Assembly: GCF_947488185.1 (NCBI RefSeq)
Contig: NZ_CANKYM010000006.1
Location: forward strand, 59,276 to 123,275
Reading direction: 5' to 3'
Length of the DNA stretch: 64,000 nt
From: an uncultured Roseobacter sp.
GTDB taxonomy: Bacteria; Pseudomonadota; Alphaproteobacteria; Rhodobacterales; Rhodobacteraceae
The notes below the pieces were generated by a model. The model was not told the DNA's origin. It worked only from the letters and a program-made list of their open reading frames with translations, and did not search any database. The translations under genes and the position numbers were made by a program. This document shows, piece by piece, positions 44,362-52,136 of the stretch (its first letter is position 1; every line of letters begins with the position of its first letter).

Positions 44362-45536
44362 ACGCGCGTCGGTGCCACAAGTCCGCTCAGGTGCGCAAGG
44401 TTCTTGAGGCCGATTTTCAGATGCGCCAAGGGTCGCGCACGCACCAGACGCTTGTTCATATAGGCCTCGAAGGTCAGACGCTGCACGTCGATGTCATGGC
44501 AGAGCGAGACAAAACGTTCGCGGCGTTCGTCACTGCGGTAATAGGCGTTCTGCATGGAACCAAGGACGCGGAACACCGTCTTGTGCTCCTTCATGAAGAG
44601 GCTGCGCGCCAGGCGTAAATCCCTCACCCGCCCGGAGGCCAGGGTTGCCGCGCAGGCCGTGGCGGCCACCCTGCCCCCGACCATCGCGTAGTAAATGCCT
44701 TCGCCAGATGACGGCGCGACCACCCCCGCCGCATCCCCTGCAAGCACCACATCGCGGCCATTGTCCCAACGGTCGAGCGGTTTCAGCGGGATGGGCGCGC
44801 CTTCCCGCCGCAGTGTCTCGCAGTCTGCCAAACCAGCACTGGCGCGCAACGCTGCGGTGGACTGTTTGAGATCAACGGAGGAAATTTCGGTCCCCATGCC
44901 CACACTGGCGCTGTCGCCGTGCGGGAAAATCCAGCCGTAGAAGTCCGGGGAAATGTCGCCGTCGTAAATCACATCACAGCGCACCGGGTCGTAAAGCTCC
45001 GACTTGGCGGGGGCCTTGATGATCTCGTGGTAGGCCAGCACGTAGGGGATCGTATCGCCGCCCGGCACTTCCGCCCGCCCCACCTTGGACCGCGCGCCAT
45101 CCGCGCCGATCACCAGCCGGGTCTGCACGCGCGTCTCCTCGCCCGAGGTGCGGTCCCGGTAGACAACGAATACACCCGCATCCTCGCGCTCGATCCGTAC
45201 AAAGGTGCCGCTCAGAACCTTGGCCCCGGCTGCCGACGCCCGCGCGCGCAGGAATGGATCGAAATCCTTGCGGTCAACCATGCCGACAAACCCGTTTTCA
45301 ATCGGAATATCCACATGCCGCCCCGTGGGGGAGATCATCCGCGCCGTGTTGACCTTGGCCACAAGCTGGTCGTCCGCGATGTCGAAATCCTGCATCAGGC
45401 GCGGCGGGATGGCGCCGCCGCAAGGCTTGATCCGCCCTTCGCGGTCCAGCAGGGCGACCTTGTGGCCAGAGTTGACCAGATCCAGCGCGGCCGTCGCCCC
45501 GGAAGGCCCACCGCCCACGACAAACACATCATACAT
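44358..45536 (-). CDS. bchP: Geranylgeranyl diphosphate/bacteriochlorophyll reductase
   Basis: 392 residues. FAD-binding N-terminus VVGGGPSGATAALDLV, then LLDREGRIKPCGGAIPPRL, the conserved Cys-Gly-Gly of the geranylgeranyl reductase family, and VVLAGDAAGVVAPSSGEGIYYAM. BchP reduces three double bonds of the geranylgeranyl tail to phytyl using NADPH. It sits between orf428 and idi, as in Rhodobacter. Three bp separate it from orf428. Confidence 0.96.
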   Translation of the reverse strand: MYDVFVVGGGPSGATAALDLVNSGHKVALLDREGRIKPCGGAIPPRLMQDFDIADDQLVAKVNTARMISPTGRHVDIPIENGFVGMVDRKDFDPFLRARASAAGAKVLSGTFVRIEREDAGVFVVYRDRTSGEETRVQTRLVIGADGARSKVGRAEVPGGDTIPYVLAYHEIIKAPAKSELYDPVRCDVIYDGDISPDFYGWIFPHGDSASVGMGTEISSVDLKQSTAALRASAGLADCETLRREGAPIPLKPLDRWDNGRDVVLAGDAAGVVAPSSGEGIYYAMVGGRVAATACAATLASGRVRDLRLARSLFMKEHKTVFRVLGSMQNAYYRSDERRERFVSLCHDIDVQRLTFEAYMNKRLVRARPLAHLKIGLKNLAHLSGLVAPTRV

Positions 45537-45539
45537 GGC

Positions 45540-46826
45540 TCATTCTCCCGGAACCAGAACCTCATGCCGCACGGCGGGTCGGTCCATCACCCGCAGCGCC
45601 ATATATGCGGCGGCCACGAAAAGCGCCGCCTCGATCAGAAAAACCGTACCGAAGGCCGTGGCGTCCCGGCCCAGACCGGCGCGCATCACATCCACCAGCG
45701 CCGCACCCATCAGCCCACCGAAGCCTGCGGCCAAAGCCTGTGCCGCGCCCCAGAGCCCCATGCGCGTGCCTTCCCGCGCGTGCCGGCCCTGCCCGGCCAG
45801 GGCCATCATCGACCCGATCGCCCCGACGGCAAAAACGCCGTTAAAAAATCCAAGACCCACCACGGCAGGCGTCAAAGGCGCCCCGGCACCGAGCTGCCCC
45901 AGCATGGTCAAGGCGCCCAGCATTGCTGCCGATCCAAGGCAGCCGCCTATCACCCAGGCGCGCAGGCTGCCCAGTTTGAACCCCGTGGCCATGACACCCA
46001 CGACCACCATGCCCAGAAACACGCCGCCGTTTTGCGCCCCTGACAGCGTGGTTGACTGACCGGGGCTGTAGTCAAAAACCAATCCGGCGTAGGGTTCCAG
46101 GATCAGTTCCTGCATGAAATAGGCTGTCATCGACAGGAAGACGAAGAAGGTGAAATTGCGCGCCTTACGCTCCGCCCAGATCTCCGCCAGCCCTTCGCGG
46201 AAGGGCACATGTGCCGCTTCGGGGGCGGCATCCACACGGGCTTCGACACCCCAGACAGCCAGGCACGTCAGGACAAAGGCGCCCCCGGTGACGCAGGCCA
46301 CGATCCGCAACAGCAACCCGGATGAATAGGGATCAAGCTGCACGCCCACAACGCCAGCGGTCACCGCGATCCCTGCGATCATCATTAGCCATGTGATCGT
46401 TGCCGCCGCCGCGCGCCGGGTGGGCGCAGTGGCTGTTGCAAGCAGAGCCAAGAGAGACGTGCCCGAGGCCCCGACGCCGAGACCAATCAACGCATAGGCG
46501 AGGATCGACAGCACCAGCCCCAGAGCAAACTGCGCCTCCAACACGACAACCCCATAGGCCGCAAGCATGGCACCGGCCGCCAGCGCCGCCATCCCGAGGA
46601 TGATCCATCGGGTCCGGTTGCCACCTGTGTCCGACAGAAACCCCCAGTTCGGGCGCGTGATCTGAATGCCGTAGTGCAAGGCGACCAAAAGGCCCGGCAT
46701 CACCGCAGGCAGGGCCAGTTCCACCACCATCAGGCGGTTCAGGGTCGAGGTGGTGAGCACAACAATCGCGCCCAGACACATCTGCACCAGACCCAACCGC
46801 ACGATGGAGAGCCAGCTCAGCCTCAT
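45540..46826 (-). CDS. PucC-family transporter-like protein (orf428/bch2)
   Basis: 428 residues from ATG 46826; the same frame is open another 272 codons upstream but that stretch is antisense-phase reading of bchG. Major-facilitator fold with about 12 helices, starting MRLSWLSIVRLGLVQMCLGA and carrying the PucC-type segment TLNRLMVVELALPAVMPGLL. Its length equals orf428 of R. capsulatus, located between bchG and bchP there too. Relatives LhaA and PucC help assemble light-harvesting complexes, possibly by delivering bacteriochlorophyll; this one's exact job is not settled. It overlaps bchG by 4 bp. Confidence 0.93.
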   Translation of the reverse strand: MRLSWLSIVRLGLVQMCLGAIVVLTTSTLNRLMVVELALPAVMPGLLVALHYGIQITRPNWGFLSDTGGNRTRWIILGMAALAAGAMLAAYGVVVLEAQFALGLVLSILAYALIGLGVGASGTSLLALLATATAPTRRAAAATITWLMMIAGIAVTAGVVGVQLDPYSSGLLLRIVACVTGGAFVLTCLAVWGVEARVDAAPEAAHVPFREGLAEIWAERKARNFTFFVFLSMTAYFMQELILEPYAGLVFDYSPGQSTTLSGAQNGGVFLGMVVVGVMATGFKLGSLRAWVIGGCLGSAAMLGALTMLGQLGAGAPLTPAVVGLGFFNGVFAVGAIGSMMALAGQGRHAREGTRMGLWGAAQALAAGFGGLMGAALVDVMRAGLGRDATAFGTVFLIEAALFVAAAYMALRVMDRPAVRHEVLVPGE

Positions 46827-47722
46827 ATCAGACCCCGGACGGCAAAGGCGGTGATCATCATGCCGCTGACATAGAGCAGAACACCGGTGCCGTTGTACCA
46901 AGGCGCCTTGGCCTTGGGGTCTTTGAACATTACGGTCATCGCCCAGAACTGCACGCCCAACACGGCGGCGACACCGAGAGCATGCAAGGGCTTGTCCCAG
47001 AGGAACAGCAAGGCAACGACCACCATCTGCGGCACGGCCATCACGGTGCAGGCCACCTTGGCCGCCCTTTCCGGGCCGAGGGTCACCGGCAGGGAGTTCA
47101 CGCCGGTTTGCCGGTCCCCCTCCAGCGCCTTGAAATCGTTCAGTGTCATGATCCCATGCGCCCCGATGCCATAGAGCAGGGCCACGCTGATGACATAAAG
47201 GCTCGGCGCCCCTGCGCTCAGAATGGCGGCACCGGTGAACCAGGGCAGGGTTTCGTAGCTCAGGCCCACCAGCCCCGGCCCCAGGATACCGGAACGCTTC
47301 AACCGCACCGGCTCTGCTGAATAGGCCCAGGCCGCGAGCACGCCGACGATGGTGGCCCCAAAACCCCAAGGCCCGAATTGCCAACCGACGATCAGGGACA
47401 GCACCGACATCGCCAACGCGATCCACAGGCCCCAGCGGCCCGGAATGCGCCCCGAGGGGATTGGCCTGTCGGGCTCGTTGATGGCGTCGACGTGGCGGTC
47501 GCACCAATCGTTTGCCGCCTGGCTCATGCCGCAGACAATCGGGCCCGCGAGGATTACCCCGAGGATCACCAGCCACCATTGCCCGGACGGCGACACGCCA
47601 GAGGATATCACCCCGCACAGGTAGGCCCACATCGGCGGGAACCACGTGATGGGTTTGATCAATCGCAGCGTCGCTGCAGGGTCAGGAAAACGGCGCGACT
47701 GTATGACCTGAGTGACAGACAT
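46823..47722 (-). CDS. bchG: Bacteriochlorophyll synthase (geranylgeranyl transferase)
   Basis: 299 residues. UbiA-type prenyltransferase with about nine helices; the first Asp-rich motif is ANDWCDRHVDAINEPDRPIPS. The N-terminus (IKPITWFPPMWAYLCGVISSG) is characteristic of BchG. It attaches the geranylgeranyl group to bacteriochlorophyllide a. ATG 47722 has no visible Shine-Dalgarno sequence; a TGT-N12-ACA element occupies that place instead. Confidence 0.96.
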   Translation of the reverse strand: MSVTQVIQSRRFPDPAATLRLIKPITWFPPMWAYLCGVISSGVSPSGQWWLVILGVILAGPIVCGMSQAANDWCDRHVDAINEPDRPIPSGRIPGRWGLWIALAMSVLSLIVGWQFGPWGFGATIVGVLAAWAYSAEPVRLKRSGILGPGLVGLSYETLPWFTGAAILSAGAPSLYVISVALLYGIGAHGIMTLNDFKALEGDRQTGVNSLPVTLGPERAAKVACTVMAVPQMVVVALLFLWDKPLHALGVAAVLGVQFWAMTVMFKDPKAKAPWYNGTGVLLYVSGMMITAFAVRGLI

Positions 47723-47723
47723 G

Positions 47724-47741
47724 TGTAAACTATGGCTGACA
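47724..47741. promoter_or_regulatory. Candidate PpsR site directly upstream of bchG
   Basis: TGTAAACTATGGCTGACA fits the PpsR/CrtJ pattern TGT-N12-ACA. It begins 2 bp before the bchG start codon, inside the 61-bp gap between ppsR and bchG. The pattern occurs by chance about once per 4 kb per strand set, so position and gene context carry the case. It could dampen bchG transcription in response to oxygen or light. Confidence 0.5.
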
Positions 47742-47783
47742 CTTTGAGTCGGCGCAAGAGGAACCAGGTGGGAGAGTTGTTGC

Positions 47784-49208
47784 TCAGCTGTTCTTGCTGA
47801 GCAGCCCGTATTTCCGCAGCTTCACGTAGAGGCTCTGGCGCGACAGGCCCAGCATTTCCGCCGCCGCCACACGGTTGTTGCTGGTCAATTCGACCGCGGT
47901 TTCGATACACATTTTTTCAACGACATCCGTCGTCTCGGCCACGATGTCCTTGAGCGAGGCGGAGCCCACCAGCTCCATCACATTGCGCGCAGGCTCTGCG
48001 GGCATCTGCGCAGACCCGCCACCTATGGGCTGGCGCCCGGCCTCCACATGGCTCACGTCGCGAATGACACAGCCGATCACAGCCTCACCCGTTTCCTCCA
48101 GGTGTGACGCGGAGATCTCGACCGACAGCCGTGTCCCCAGATCGTTGATCAGCTTGGTGGCGTAGATACGCATCTGCCCGGACCGCTGAGGCTGGTCCGT
48201 CAGGACACCCAGATCGATCTGACCGCGCCCCAGGAAATCCGCAAAACTGCGTCCGACGACATCCGACAGATGCGCGGCTCCTATGATATTGAGAAAGCTC
48301 TCGTTCACCGACACAATCACGCCCTTGCCAGTCATGAACAACATCGCGTCGCTGCCCGACCGGAAAAGCGACAGGGCTTGTGTGGCCGCCGCATCAGAGG
48401 ATTTTACCTTTTCGTTCTGCTCCTCGATCCGGCAGAGCAGAACACGCTGACCGCCCGCGCGGAAGATGACGGGACGCACAGTCAACGCACGGCCGCCCCG
48501 CTGGGCGCGCAATGTGACCTTGCCGCCTTCTTCCGCCAGGGTGGCATTCATCAGGCTTTCGGTCAGCTCTACTGTAGAGCGGTCGGCAAACTGCTGCGCA
48601 AAGGCACTGCCTTTCAGCGAGTCCAGCTTCAGACCCAGAAGAGACGCCGCCGCTTCATTGGCGTCATCCACCCGGCCTGACTGAACCGAGACGAAGGCAA
48701 TCGCCTGATCGGTATTGGCCAGAAGGACACGGAACCGCGCATCAAACTCACGGCGCGCCTCGTACCCCTGCTCCAGCGCGATCTGCGCTTGCACCAGCTG
48801 TTGCTGTGTCTCGGCGATCGGGCGCAGATCACGGCCCAGCAACAGGGCCGCGTTCTCCTGACCAAACCGGTGGAAAGTATAGCGGACGGGATACTGCCAG
48901 ACCGCATTGTCGCTGTGGTTCAGCTCAAGCGGCTTGGTCGGCACCTCCCCGTCCAGATAAGCGGCATGTGCTGCCTCGAACTTCGGCGCTGTCTCGCGGG
49001 TCAGAAACTGGACAACCGGCCGGCCTTCCCAATGTTTGAGATTGCCAAAGGATTCGCTGTGGGTATTCAGCACAACCGACAGGATCACCCCCTCCGCGGA
49101 CACCACCAGCGCGATGTCAGAGGCTGCTCCCAGAATGCTACTCAGGAATTCAGGCTCGATCAGCGGCACAGCGCCACTGCTCCAGAACGTATTGGCGCCG
49201 GTTGTCAT
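47784..49208 (-). CDS. ppsR: PpsR/CrtJ oxygen- and light-responsive repressor
   Basis: 474 residues. PAS-type domains (about 25-120, 155-260 and 280-380) with a glutamine-rich linker helix near 134-150, and a C-terminal Fis-type helix-turn-helix (NNRVAAAEMLGLSRQSLYVK). Cys259 and Cys434 lie where the two redox-active cysteines of Rhodobacter PpsR are expected, the second just before the DNA-binding helix. PpsR represses bch, crt and puc genes under oxygen by binding TGT-N12-ACA. It overlaps ppaA by 4 bp and precedes bchG. Confidence 0.96.
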   Translation of the reverse strand: MTTGANTFWSSGAVPLIEPEFLSSILGAASDIALVVSAEGVILSVVLNTHSESFGNLKHWEGRPVVQFLTRETAPKFEAAHAAYLDGEVPTKPLELNHSDNAVWQYPVRYTFHRFGQENAALLLGRDLRPIAETQQQLVQAQIALEQGYEARREFDARFRVLLANTDQAIAFVSVQSGRVDDANEAAASLLGLKLDSLKGSAFAQQFADRSTVELTESLMNATLAEEGGKVTLRAQRGGRALTVRPVIFRAGGQRVLLCRIEEQNEKVKSSDAAATQALSLFRSGSDAMLFMTGKGVIVSVNESFLNIIGAAHLSDVVGRSFADFLGRGQIDLGVLTDQPQRSGQMRIYATKLINDLGTRLSVEISASHLEETGEAVIGCVIRDVSHVEAGRQPIGGGSAQMPAEPARNVMELVGSASLKDIVAETTDVVEKMCIETAVELTSNNRVAAAEMLGLSRQSLYVKLRKYGLLSKNS

Positions 49209-49987
49209 TTCCTGTTCGGCATCCGGCCACTTTTGGTACAGAAGGCAACGGCGTCTTTGGCAGTCTTGGTCACGATATCTACGCCCGTTACTTTCTTCAG
49301 ATCATCGGCCTCGTCCAGAACCGCGCCGCCAAGCGCAATGACGGGACTCTTCTTGGTTGCCGCGCGGATTACTTGCACTGTCTCAACGACAGTTTCAAGG
49401 GTTTCACGCCGCGCGCAGGACATCATCACGAGATCGGGAAGCTCCTTGAGGACGCGGGCGCTAAGGCTGCCGAGCGTCTCATCAAAGGACACCGAGACCT
49501 CGCAGCCCATACGACGCAGCTGCGCCGCGACGACGTTTATACCCAGGAAATGCTGTTCGCCCTGCGGCAGGACAACCAGAACCTGCAAACGCGTTTCATC
49601 GGTCGGCAGGTCGATCAGGGTCTGACGCGACGCCTCGCCCAACAGCGATTGCAATCGCAGCGCGCCAACCGTGACGTCCGCAAAACTGATATCATCATCA
49701 ACCCAGCTTTGCCCCAGAACGCAGGCCGCGTGTGGAATATAAAGGTCAATGATCGCGTCGACGCTGAGCCGATGGCCGCGCATCTCCTCCAGCAGCAACC
49801 CGGCGTCGAATACGGTGCGCGAGAGAATGGCGCGCACCAGATGATCCAGCACAAACTGGCGCACCCCGTCGCGACACACAACCTGACGGTCGCGCAATAC
49901 GGAAATGACCTTTGTCGCAAGTGTCCCGACGTATTCCGGCCGGTTGCGTTGAAGGCCACGCGTCTGTGATAGATCATCCTGCGACAT
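49205..49987 (-). CDS. ppaA: PpaA/AerR cobalamin-binding antirepressor
   Basis: 260 residues from ATG 49987, which has AAGGTGG upstream. The frame is open further: ATG 50014 and TTG 50059 give longer forms. The C-terminal domain (VLVVLPQGEQHFLGINVVAAQLRRMG) is a B12-binding Rossmann fold, and the helical part (CVLGQSWVDDDISFADVTVG) contacts the ligand in AerR-type proteins. PpaA/AerR with cobalamin modulates PpsR in response to light. It lies just before ppsR and is divergent from bchF. Confidence 0.93.
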   Translation of the reverse strand: MSQDDLSQTRGLQRNRPEYVGTLATKVISVLRDRQVVCRDGVRQFVLDHLVRAILSRTVFDAGLLLEEMRGHRLSVDAIIDLYIPHAACVLGQSWVDDDISFADVTVGALRLQSLLGEASRQTLIDLPTDETRLQVLVVLPQGEQHFLGINVVAAQLRRMGCEVSVSFDETLGSLSARVLKELPDLVMMSCARRETLETVVETVQVIRAATKKSPVIALGGAVLDEADDLKKVTGVDIVTKTAKDAVAFCTKSGRMPNRK

Positions 49988-50081
49988 GGCACCACCTTGG
50001 CCGACTCCGGACATAGCGCTCACGGACACAGGCCCGCGTGGAGTCGATGACTGCGTCAAGCTTCTGTCGTGACCGCCATAA

Positions 50082-50099
50082 TGTCAAATCAAATTGACA
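50082..50099. promoter_or_regulatory. Candidate PpsR site, ppaA side
   Basis: TGTCAAATCAAATTGACA, with near-perfect symmetry (TGTCAA/TTGACA), matches the full PpsR pattern TGTC-N10-GACA. It lies about 95 bp upstream of the ppaA ATG chosen here and 200 bp from bchF. Likely controls ppaA-ppsR (autoregulation) and perhaps the divergent bch operon with the second site. Confidence 0.7.
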
Positions 50100-50225
50100 G
50101 ATTCTGCCCGTATTCCCTGGCAAAATTGGGCGCCCCAGGAGGCTCATACCTCGATGTTACTGAGTATTGCACTGATTTTCAGCACAAACGAGCCAGTCCA
50201 CCGTGTAAACTACAGCACTTGGCAG

Positions 50226-50243
50226 TGTAAGTTTCAGTTGACA
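50226..50243. promoter_or_regulatory. Candidate PpsR site, bchF side
   Basis: TGTAAGTTTCAGTTGACA, a TGT-N12-ACA element ending 57 bp before the bchF start. Its last six bases, TTGACA, would also make a perfect -35 hexamer, although I see no well-spaced -10. Another TGTAAAC half-site lies at 50204-50210. With the site at 50082 it forms the usual paired arrangement. The gene-free stretch 49988-50300 holds nothing else I recognise. Confidence 0.65.
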
Positions 50244-50300
50244 CTTTTCCGGCATTGCCGCTACCGTTGAGGGTATAAATCGAGGGAGGTCATCCGCGCG

Positions 50301-50813
50301 ATGGACAGCCACAAGGCTCGAAAATCCGCTCCAACAGGGCTCTATACTGCCGAAGAACGCGCCCGCCGCGACCAAACCGTATGGACCCTGATCCAGGGCA
50401 TTCTCGCACCTCTTCAATTCGTGGTTTTTCTGATCTCTCTGGTCCTCGTCCTGCGCTATCTTTGGACGGGACTCGGCTATGAAATCGCAACGGTCTCGAT
50501 CCTGCTGAAAACAGCCCTTTTGTACCTGATCATGATCACTGGTGCGATTTGGGAGAAAATCGTTTTCGGTCAATATCTTTTCGCGGACGCGTTCTTCTGG
50601 GAAGACATCTTTTCCTTCGCCGTTATCGCCCTTCACACGACCTACCTCTGGACACTGTTTTCCGCGGCCCTGGCCCCGGTCCCGCTGATGCTGTTGGCCC
50701 TGGCCGCCTATGCGGCCTACGTGATCAATGCGACCCAGTTCGTGCTCAAGCTCCGGGCGGCGAGATTGCAGGCCCAGATCTCCCAAAATCCAGCGCAGGA
50801 ACTCACCGCATGA
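50301..50813 (+). CDS. bchF: 3-vinyl bacteriochlorophyllide hydratase
   Basis: 170 residues with four hydrophobic segments. Family pattern: LYTAEERARRDQTVWTLIQG near the N-terminus and GAIWEKIVFGQYLFADAFFWED in the middle. It hydrates the 3-vinyl group on the way to bacteriochlorophyll a. GGGAGG precedes the ATG. First gene of the long bchFNBHLM-lhaA-puh superoperon; overlaps bchN by 4 bp. Confidence 0.96.
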   Translation: MDSHKARKSAPTGLYTAEERARRDQTVWTLIQGILAPLQFVVFLISLVLVLRYLWTGLGYEIATVSILLKTALLYLIMITGAIWEKIVFGQYLFADAFFWEDIFSFAVIALHTTYLWTLFSAALAPVPLMLLALAAYAAYVINATQFVLKLRAARLQAQISQNPAQELTA

Positions 50814-52096
50814 CCGAGGTCCCACGCCTTCCAACATCTGGTGGTTGCCGCAGTGAACCGATTCTGAAACAGCGCGGCCAGCGGGAAGTCTTTTGCGGCC
50901 TGACCGGCATCATCTGGCTGCACCGCAAGATGCAGGATGCCTTTTTTCTCGTCATCGGCAGCCGGACCTGCGCGCATCTGCTGCAATCTGCGGCAGGTGT
51001 GATGATTTTTGCCGAACCACGGTTTGGAACGGCGATTCTCGAAGAGACCGACCTTGCAGGGCTCGCAGATGCGCAGACCGAACTCGACAAAGTTGTCGAT
51101 CAACTGCTGGCCCGCCGCACCGACATCAAACAGCTGTTCCTTGTCGGTTCCTGCCCCTCAGAGGTCATCAAGCTCGACCTCAGCCGCGCCGCCGAACGCA
51201 TGACGGAAAAATACGCTCCCTCGGTCCGGGTGCTGAATTTCTCCGGTTCCGGCATTGAGACGACCTTTACCCAAGGCGAGGATGCCTGCCTGGCGTCGAT
51301 GGTACCAGTCCTACCGGAGACCTCCGAACGGCAATTGCTTCTGGTTGGTGCCTTGCCCGATGTAGTTGAAGAACAGGCCGTCTCCCTGTTAACCCAGATG
51401 GGCATCGGCCCAATCAAGGTTCTGCCTGCCTCGCGCGCCGACACGGCCCTCAAGCTTGGGGAAAATACGGTCTTCGCGCTGACACAACCGTTCCTGGGCG
51501 ACACGCACGCAGCGCTGGAACGACGCGGTGCGCACCACCTGCCGGCCCCCTTCCCCTTTGGCGAGGAAGGCACAACCGCATGGCTGCGCGCCATCGCCGA
51601 TGAATTCGATATCGACGCGGAAACCTTCGAGCGTGTCACCGCAGCGCCCCGCGCCCGCGCCCGCAAAGCAATCGCACAGGCGTCCGAGGTGCTGCGCGGC
51701 AAATCCATCTTCTTCTTTCCCGACAGCCAGCTGGAAATCCCGCTGGCCCGTTTCCTGACCCGTGAATGCGGCATGGAGGCGATAGAAGTTGGCGCGCCCT
51801 TCATCCACAAGGGCATCGTCGGCCCCGATCTGGACATGCTCGCCCAAGGCCCGACCCTTTCCGAAGGACAAGACGTCGACCTGCAGCTCGACCGCTGCCG
51901 CTCCGCCCGCCCCGATCTAACGGTCTGCGGCCTTGGTCTTGCCAATCCGCTGGAGGCTGACGGCCTTGCCACCAAATGGGCCATCGAACTGGTCTTCACC
52001 CCGGTGCATTTCTACGAACAGGCAGGCGATCTGGCGGGGCTATTTTCCCGTCCGGTGCGCCGCGCCAACCTGCTGAGACTGGAGGCCGCCGAATGA
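50810..52096 (+). CDS. bchN: Light-independent protochlorophyllide reductase subunit N
   Basis: 428 residues from ATG 50810 (ATGA overlap with bchF). Cys29, Cys54 and Cys115 (FCGLTG, SRTCAHL, LVGSCPSEV) correspond to the three cysteines that, with an aspartate of BchB, hold the unusual [4Fe-4S] cluster of the NB component. With BchB it binds protochlorophyllide and reduces ring D without light, receiving electrons from BchL. Normal length. A short repeat element lies right after its stop. Confidence 0.97.
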   Translation: MTEVPRLPTSGGCRSEPILKQRGQREVFCGLTGIIWLHRKMQDAFFLVIGSRTCAHLLQSAAGVMIFAEPRFGTAILEETDLAGLADAQTELDKVVDQLLARRTDIKQLFLVGSCPSEVIKLDLSRAAERMTEKYAPSVRVLNFSGSGIETTFTQGEDACLASMVPVLPETSERQLLLVGALPDVVEEQAVSLLTQMGIGPIKVLPASRADTALKLGENTVFALTQPFLGDTHAALERRGAHHLPAPFPFGEEGTTAWLRAIADEFDIDAETFERVTAAPRARARKAIAQASEVLRGKSIFFFPDSQLEIPLARFLTRECGMEAIEVGAPFIHKGIVGPDLDMLAQGPTLSEGQDVDLQLDRCRSARPDLTVCGLGLANPLEADGLATKWAIELVFTPVHFYEQAGDLAGLFSRPVRRANLLRLEAAE

Positions 52097-52097
52097 G

Positions 52098-52120
52098 CCT
52101 TCATTGTTCCAAAAATATGC
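52098..52120 (-). repeat. 23-bp repeat copy at the bchN-bchB junction
   Basis: This stretch is the exact reverse complement of 57294-57316 in the bchH-bchL gap (core TTCATTGTTCCAAAAATA). It begins 2 bp after the bchN stop and ends 16 bp before the bchB start. It lacks the palindromic arm that precedes the other copy. No Shine-Dalgarno sequence is visible between it and bchB. Confidence 0.85.
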
Positions 52121-52136
52121 AAAAGCACCGCCAACC

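Noticed and set aside
46827..47645. 272-codon N-terminal extension of orf428
   Set aside because: It runs through bchG in another frame; ATG 46826 gives the family length of 428 and the normal N-terminus.
47782..47802. GCTCAGC/GCTGAGC hairpin at the end of ppsR as a terminator
   Set aside because: Seven-base stem within the last codons of ppsR and no T-run after it; readthrough to bchG is more likely.
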